Positions 33,201-34,684 of a stretch of 34,684 bases of DNA are shown one piece after another. Origin of the DNA: Candidatus Rifleibacteriota bacterium (lineage in GTDB: Bacteria > Muiribacteriota > Ozemobacteria > Ozemobacterales > Ozemobacteraceae); NCBI GenBank assembly GCA_012517355.1, contig JAAYVD010000115.1, positions 1 to 34,684 on the forward strand. The letters run 5' to 3'. The notes below the pieces were generated by a model. It worked only from the letters and a program-made list of their open reading frames with translations. It was not told the origin of the DNA and did no database searches. Each line of letters opens with the position of its first letter. The stretch's first letter is position 1. A program made the position numbers and the translations under genes.

Positions 33201-33462
33201 GGGCCGGGGCTCCGGCGGCGAGATGCGTGCCGCCATGGCCACGGTGTCGATCGGCGGGCTGCTGGTGTCGGGGGTGATGTCGGTCATCCTGATTCCGATC
33301 CTCTACTTCATCGTGGAGGGCCGGCTGCGGCCGTTCATCCGCGGCGGCCAGCTGGTGGCCGCCACCCTCGGCCAGCCGGTCAGGCTGGAGCGCGACGATC
33401 GCGAGGAGATCCCCGAGGAAACTCCCGAGGAGAACGAAGTTTCGGCCGGGCAGGGGGGGTGA
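30286..33462 (+). CDS. RND (HAE1-type) efflux permease 2 with Asn-Asn in TM4
   Basis: The 1058-residue pump has full RND architecture, opening SVKRPVLVSMVLAFLVVLGLFSYSRIG with DMLPRVDIPVI, and two periplasmic domains. The proton-relay segment of TM4 reads GVLVNNAIIVLEN: both positions that are Asp407 and Asp408 in AcrB are Asn (399 and 400). TM10 has GIVVNNGILLIEE with Asn922-Asn923 in place of Lys940-Asn941. Thus the relay acids used by AcrB are missing in both halves, although the acid in VLEN is kept. The pump may use another coupling residue or a different energy source, or may move substrate passively. The gene is intact and in a complete operon, so it is not decayed. Confidence 0.92.
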   Translation: MNLVGLSVKRPVLVSMVLAFLVVLGLFSYSRIGLDMLPRVDIPVITIMTVYPGASPENIETLISKPIEDAVSSTNGIDKLRSDSYEGVSNVIIEFDDDVDVDEVAADVREKVGAIRANLPEDAKEPVILKIDINALPILSLAITGERPTEEIYRLAKDQVKDELLKIDGVADIDFIGGREREILVEANLETLKAYALSPVTLAGLLKQKNLNLPSGHITHPRKEYTIRMDGEFQSVDEVARMGVPTSSGKPYLVREIARVRDGYEEKRQEVRLNGRKAVAMVVKKRSDANSVRTAGLVLARVAELQQKLPDDIRIEAVRNRATFIVESVEDLNGNIVSGILITAVILFAFLHSFKATFVSVLSIPISIVATYTLLYAAGFTLNMMTLMALAISVGVLVNNAIIVLENIYVKLGKGRSIVDAVTEGTGEIMVAVSGCTLTNVVVFIPIAFMSGIIGRFFYQFGMTVTFATFVSLLVAFTLTPMAARFLLSARDADPEQKFRFGRWWDAMFGRLSRVYRSVLETCLRYRVVVLAGTAGLVLASFLLAPFIGFEFVTEPDQGEFDITVKMPPGSSLANTDAILRKIEASLQAMPQVRFALTKLGKTESLIGGSGSGTNIGEISVKLRADRGMSTDRFIALLTPRVANLPEAELNIRKTGLMGTNESKFQVDITGDDMKTLQDLEGKVLEIVRSTPGTVDVLSSFQSGKPELRILPRRDELTRFGVTETFLAMTLRTYFEGATGATYREGDDEYDIRVRLDAQSRLDIAAVKDMLIITPAGVSVPLAHLARVEETSGPVQINRKSRTKLIKISANIAGRSLGEVLNDVKAKTDRLPLGIGYSIFFAGEIERMSESFESLGTAMLLATVFTYMLLAGLMESLIHPFTILTTFPVAFPGIILGLFFTGQTLSIFSLMAVVMMIGIVVNNGILLIEEYELRTAGGKNVLEAVLEGSPEKLRPIIMTTVATVAAMVPLALGRGSGGEMRAAMATVSIGGLLVSGVMSVILIPILYFIVEGRLRPFIRGGQLVAATLGQPVRLERDDREEIPEETPEENEVSAGQGG

Positions 33463-33492
33463 CATGAGCCCGCCTTGGGGAGACGCCCGCGC

Positions 33493-34684
33493 ATGACCGG
33501 GTTCCTGCAATACCTGGCGGGGGCCGCCCTCGTGGTGATGCGCGAGTCGGTGCGGGCCTTCCTGGTGCTGATGGCCATCGGCTTCGGGTTCCTCGGCCTC
33601 GAGGAACTGGGGATCGCCTGGCGGGAAAGCCAGCCGCGCCCGATCGCGGGGCCGGCCTTCTGGAAGGGGTTGGGCGCGGAGCGGTGGGTGCGGCTGCAGG
33701 ACTGCCTGCTGGTGCCGTCCCTGGCCACCGGCACCGGGAACCAGGACGAGATGGTCATTCCCGTCGTCGAATCGCCGGAACGGGTGTCCGAGCCGACCCG
33801 GGTGTTTTTGCTGGCCCGGGGCGGGGAACTGGTCGATCATTGCCGCGCCCTCGCCGCCGACCCGGTGCGGCACCTGGCCGCCATCCGCGCGGTGCGGCCG
33901 GCCGAGCGGCCGCCGGCGGCCGGACATCCGGCGGTGGGCGGGGCGGGCGTGGGTGGAAACCCGGCTCCTGGTGGACGGCCGGGGCCTGCGACGGGGGGGC
34001 CGGCCGTACCTGCGGAGACGGCTGCGGGCGGGTCGGGGCCGGGCCCGGCGACCGAGGGCGGTGCCATGGCTCCTGCGGCGGAGATGCCTTCGGGCGGGCG
34101 GTCGCCCGGCCCGGCCGCCGCGGGCGCGGTGGGGCCGGCGTCCGGGGCGTCTCCGGGATCGCGGGCGGAGGCCTTCCCGCAAGAGTTCACGGCCTCCGCG
34201 GGGGACCAGGCCGGGGGCTTCGCCGAGAAGAAAGCCGTGGCGGAAAGGGCCAGCGAGATCCCGTCTTCGCGGCAAACCTCCTCGGCGGGCCCGGTCGCCG
34301 GTGGCCTTGGATCCCGGCCGGCGGCCCTGGCGGAAATGGGGCCGGAAGCTTCGTCCTCCCGGGCGGCCCCGACCGGAAGCCAGACCGTCGCGGGTTTCGG
34401 GACCGGGCCGGACGTGCCGGGGGAGCCGGTCTTCCTGGTCAGGACGGTGGAGGGGTTCCGCCTGCCGTCGCGGCAGGTGCGCGACTCGCCGATCGGCGAA
34501 ACCCTGCAACAGGCCTTCGTGCCGGCCAGCGTGCCGGAGGTGATCGTCGTCGGGAGGCGGCCTTCGCTGGTGGGGGCCCTGGTGCTGGTTCTGGGGCCGC
34601 TCGCGGTGGTCCTGGCGGCCAACGTGCTGACCTTCTGGCGGCCGGTGAACGGGTTTCCCCTCGGCTGTCTGCTCTGGCTGGTGG
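33493..34684 (+). CDS. membrane protein of unknown function in efflux operon 2, 3' end outside window
   Basis: The visible 397 residues have a hydrophobic N-terminal span (about 7-38, VVMRESVRAFLVLMAIGFGFLG), a soluble part (about 40-135) with MVIPVVESPERVSEPTRVFLLARGG, and a Pro/Ala/Gly-rich linker (about 138-300). A small folded segment follows (FLVRTVEGFRLPSRQVRDSPIG, about 318-355), then a second hydrophobic region (about 358-380) that continues to the edge. I do not recognise the family. GGGGAGA is nine bases upstream and the gene starts 30 nt after the pump stop, so it belongs to operon 2 and may be an accessory or regulatory partner of the Asn-Asn pump. Confidence 0.75.
   Translation, partial: MTGFLQYLAGAALVVMRESVRAFLVLMAIGFGFLGLEELGIAWRESQPRPIAGPAFWKGLGAERWVRLQDCLLVPSLATGTGNQDEMVIPVVESPERVSEPTRVFLLARGGELVDHCRALAADPVRHLAAIRAVRPAERPPAAGHPAVGGAGVGGNPAPGGRPGPATGGPAVPAETAAGGSGPGPATEGGAMAPAAEMPSGGRSPGPAAAGAVGPASGASPGSRAEAFPQEFTASAGDQAGGFAEKKAVAERASEIPSSRQTSSAGPVAGGLGSRPAALAEMGPEASSSRAAPTGSQTVAGFGTGPDVPGEPVFLVRTVEGFRLPSRQVRDSPIGETLQQAFVPASVPEVIVVGRRPSLVGALVLVLGPLAVVLAANVLTFWRPVNGFPLGCLLWLV

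Noticed and set aside
30139-34509. 1456-codon minus-strand frame opposite efflux operon 2
   Set aside because: It crosses three well-supported genes on the other strand and is His/Asp/Arg-rich, typical of antisense reading of RND genes.
1-34684. CRISPR arrays, tRNA or rRNA genes, transposons and phage genes
   Set aside because: No regular repeat-spacer pattern, cloverleaf, transposase, integrase or structural phage motif was seen. The only tandem repeats lie in coding linkers.

Overview
The window looks like chromosomal DNA of a GC-rich, diderm (Gram-negative type) bacterium. Third codon positions are nearly always G or C, two TolC-type outer membrane channels are present, and most secreted proteins carry ordinary Sec signal peptides. 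A PfaD-type enoyl reductase upstream of a ketosynthase-acyltransferase megasynthase, a propeller-sensor cyclase and a HEAT/Ig/vWA fusion would fit Myxococcota, Acidobacteriota or a candidate phylum such as Ozemobacteria/Riflebacteria. The sequence alone does not settle the phylum. I see no rRNA, tRNA, transposase, integrase or CRISPR array.

Region 1 (1-4931, minus strand) is the 5' end of a PUFA-synthase-like cluster: pfaD, a 442-nt gap, then a KS-AT megasynthase that runs off the left edge. A good sigma70-type promoter for pfaD has a perfect 12-bp palindrome in its spacer. Region 2 (5163-8602, plus) holds exported enzymes and small proteins: a C39-like cysteine peptidase, an NHL-type propeller protein, an exported class I amidotransferase-like (C26) hydrolase, and a 58-residue CxxC protein that ends inside a strong hairpin. 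Region 3 (8828-13084, plus) is one giant gene for a predicted transmembrane protein with HEAT repeats, three membrane spans, Ig-like modules and a von Willebrand A domain, closed by an intrinsic terminator.

Region 4 (13168-20648, plus) is a TetR-TolC-HlyD-RND efflux operon behind a promoter with a perfect 18-bp operator, followed by a PII-like PG0541-family transporter-associated protein. Region 5 (20650-26387, minus) encodes an M20 metallohydrolase, an alpha/beta hydrolase and a 1177-residue double-propeller/Y_Y_Y/transmembrane/adenylate cyclase sensor. Its last gene converges on region 4 with one base between the stop codons. Region 6 (26439 to the right edge, plus) is a second TetR-TolC-HlyD-RND operon with its own TTGACA-N17-TATCAT promoter and start-site inverted repeat, followed by an uncharacterised membrane protein cut by the window end.

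The two tripartite systems have the same gene order, but their pumps differ at the proton-relay position of TM4: Asp-Asn in the first and Asn-Asn in the second. Several proteins (both TolC homologues, the cyclase sensor, the HEAT/vWA protein and the last membrane protein) contain long Pro/Ala/Gly/Thr-rich linkers, which looks like a habit of this genome. The most unusual items are the HEAT-TM-Ig-vWA fusion, the double-propeller adenylate cyclase, the Asp-less RND pump with its unknown membrane partner, and the palindrome-in-spacer pfaD promoter.
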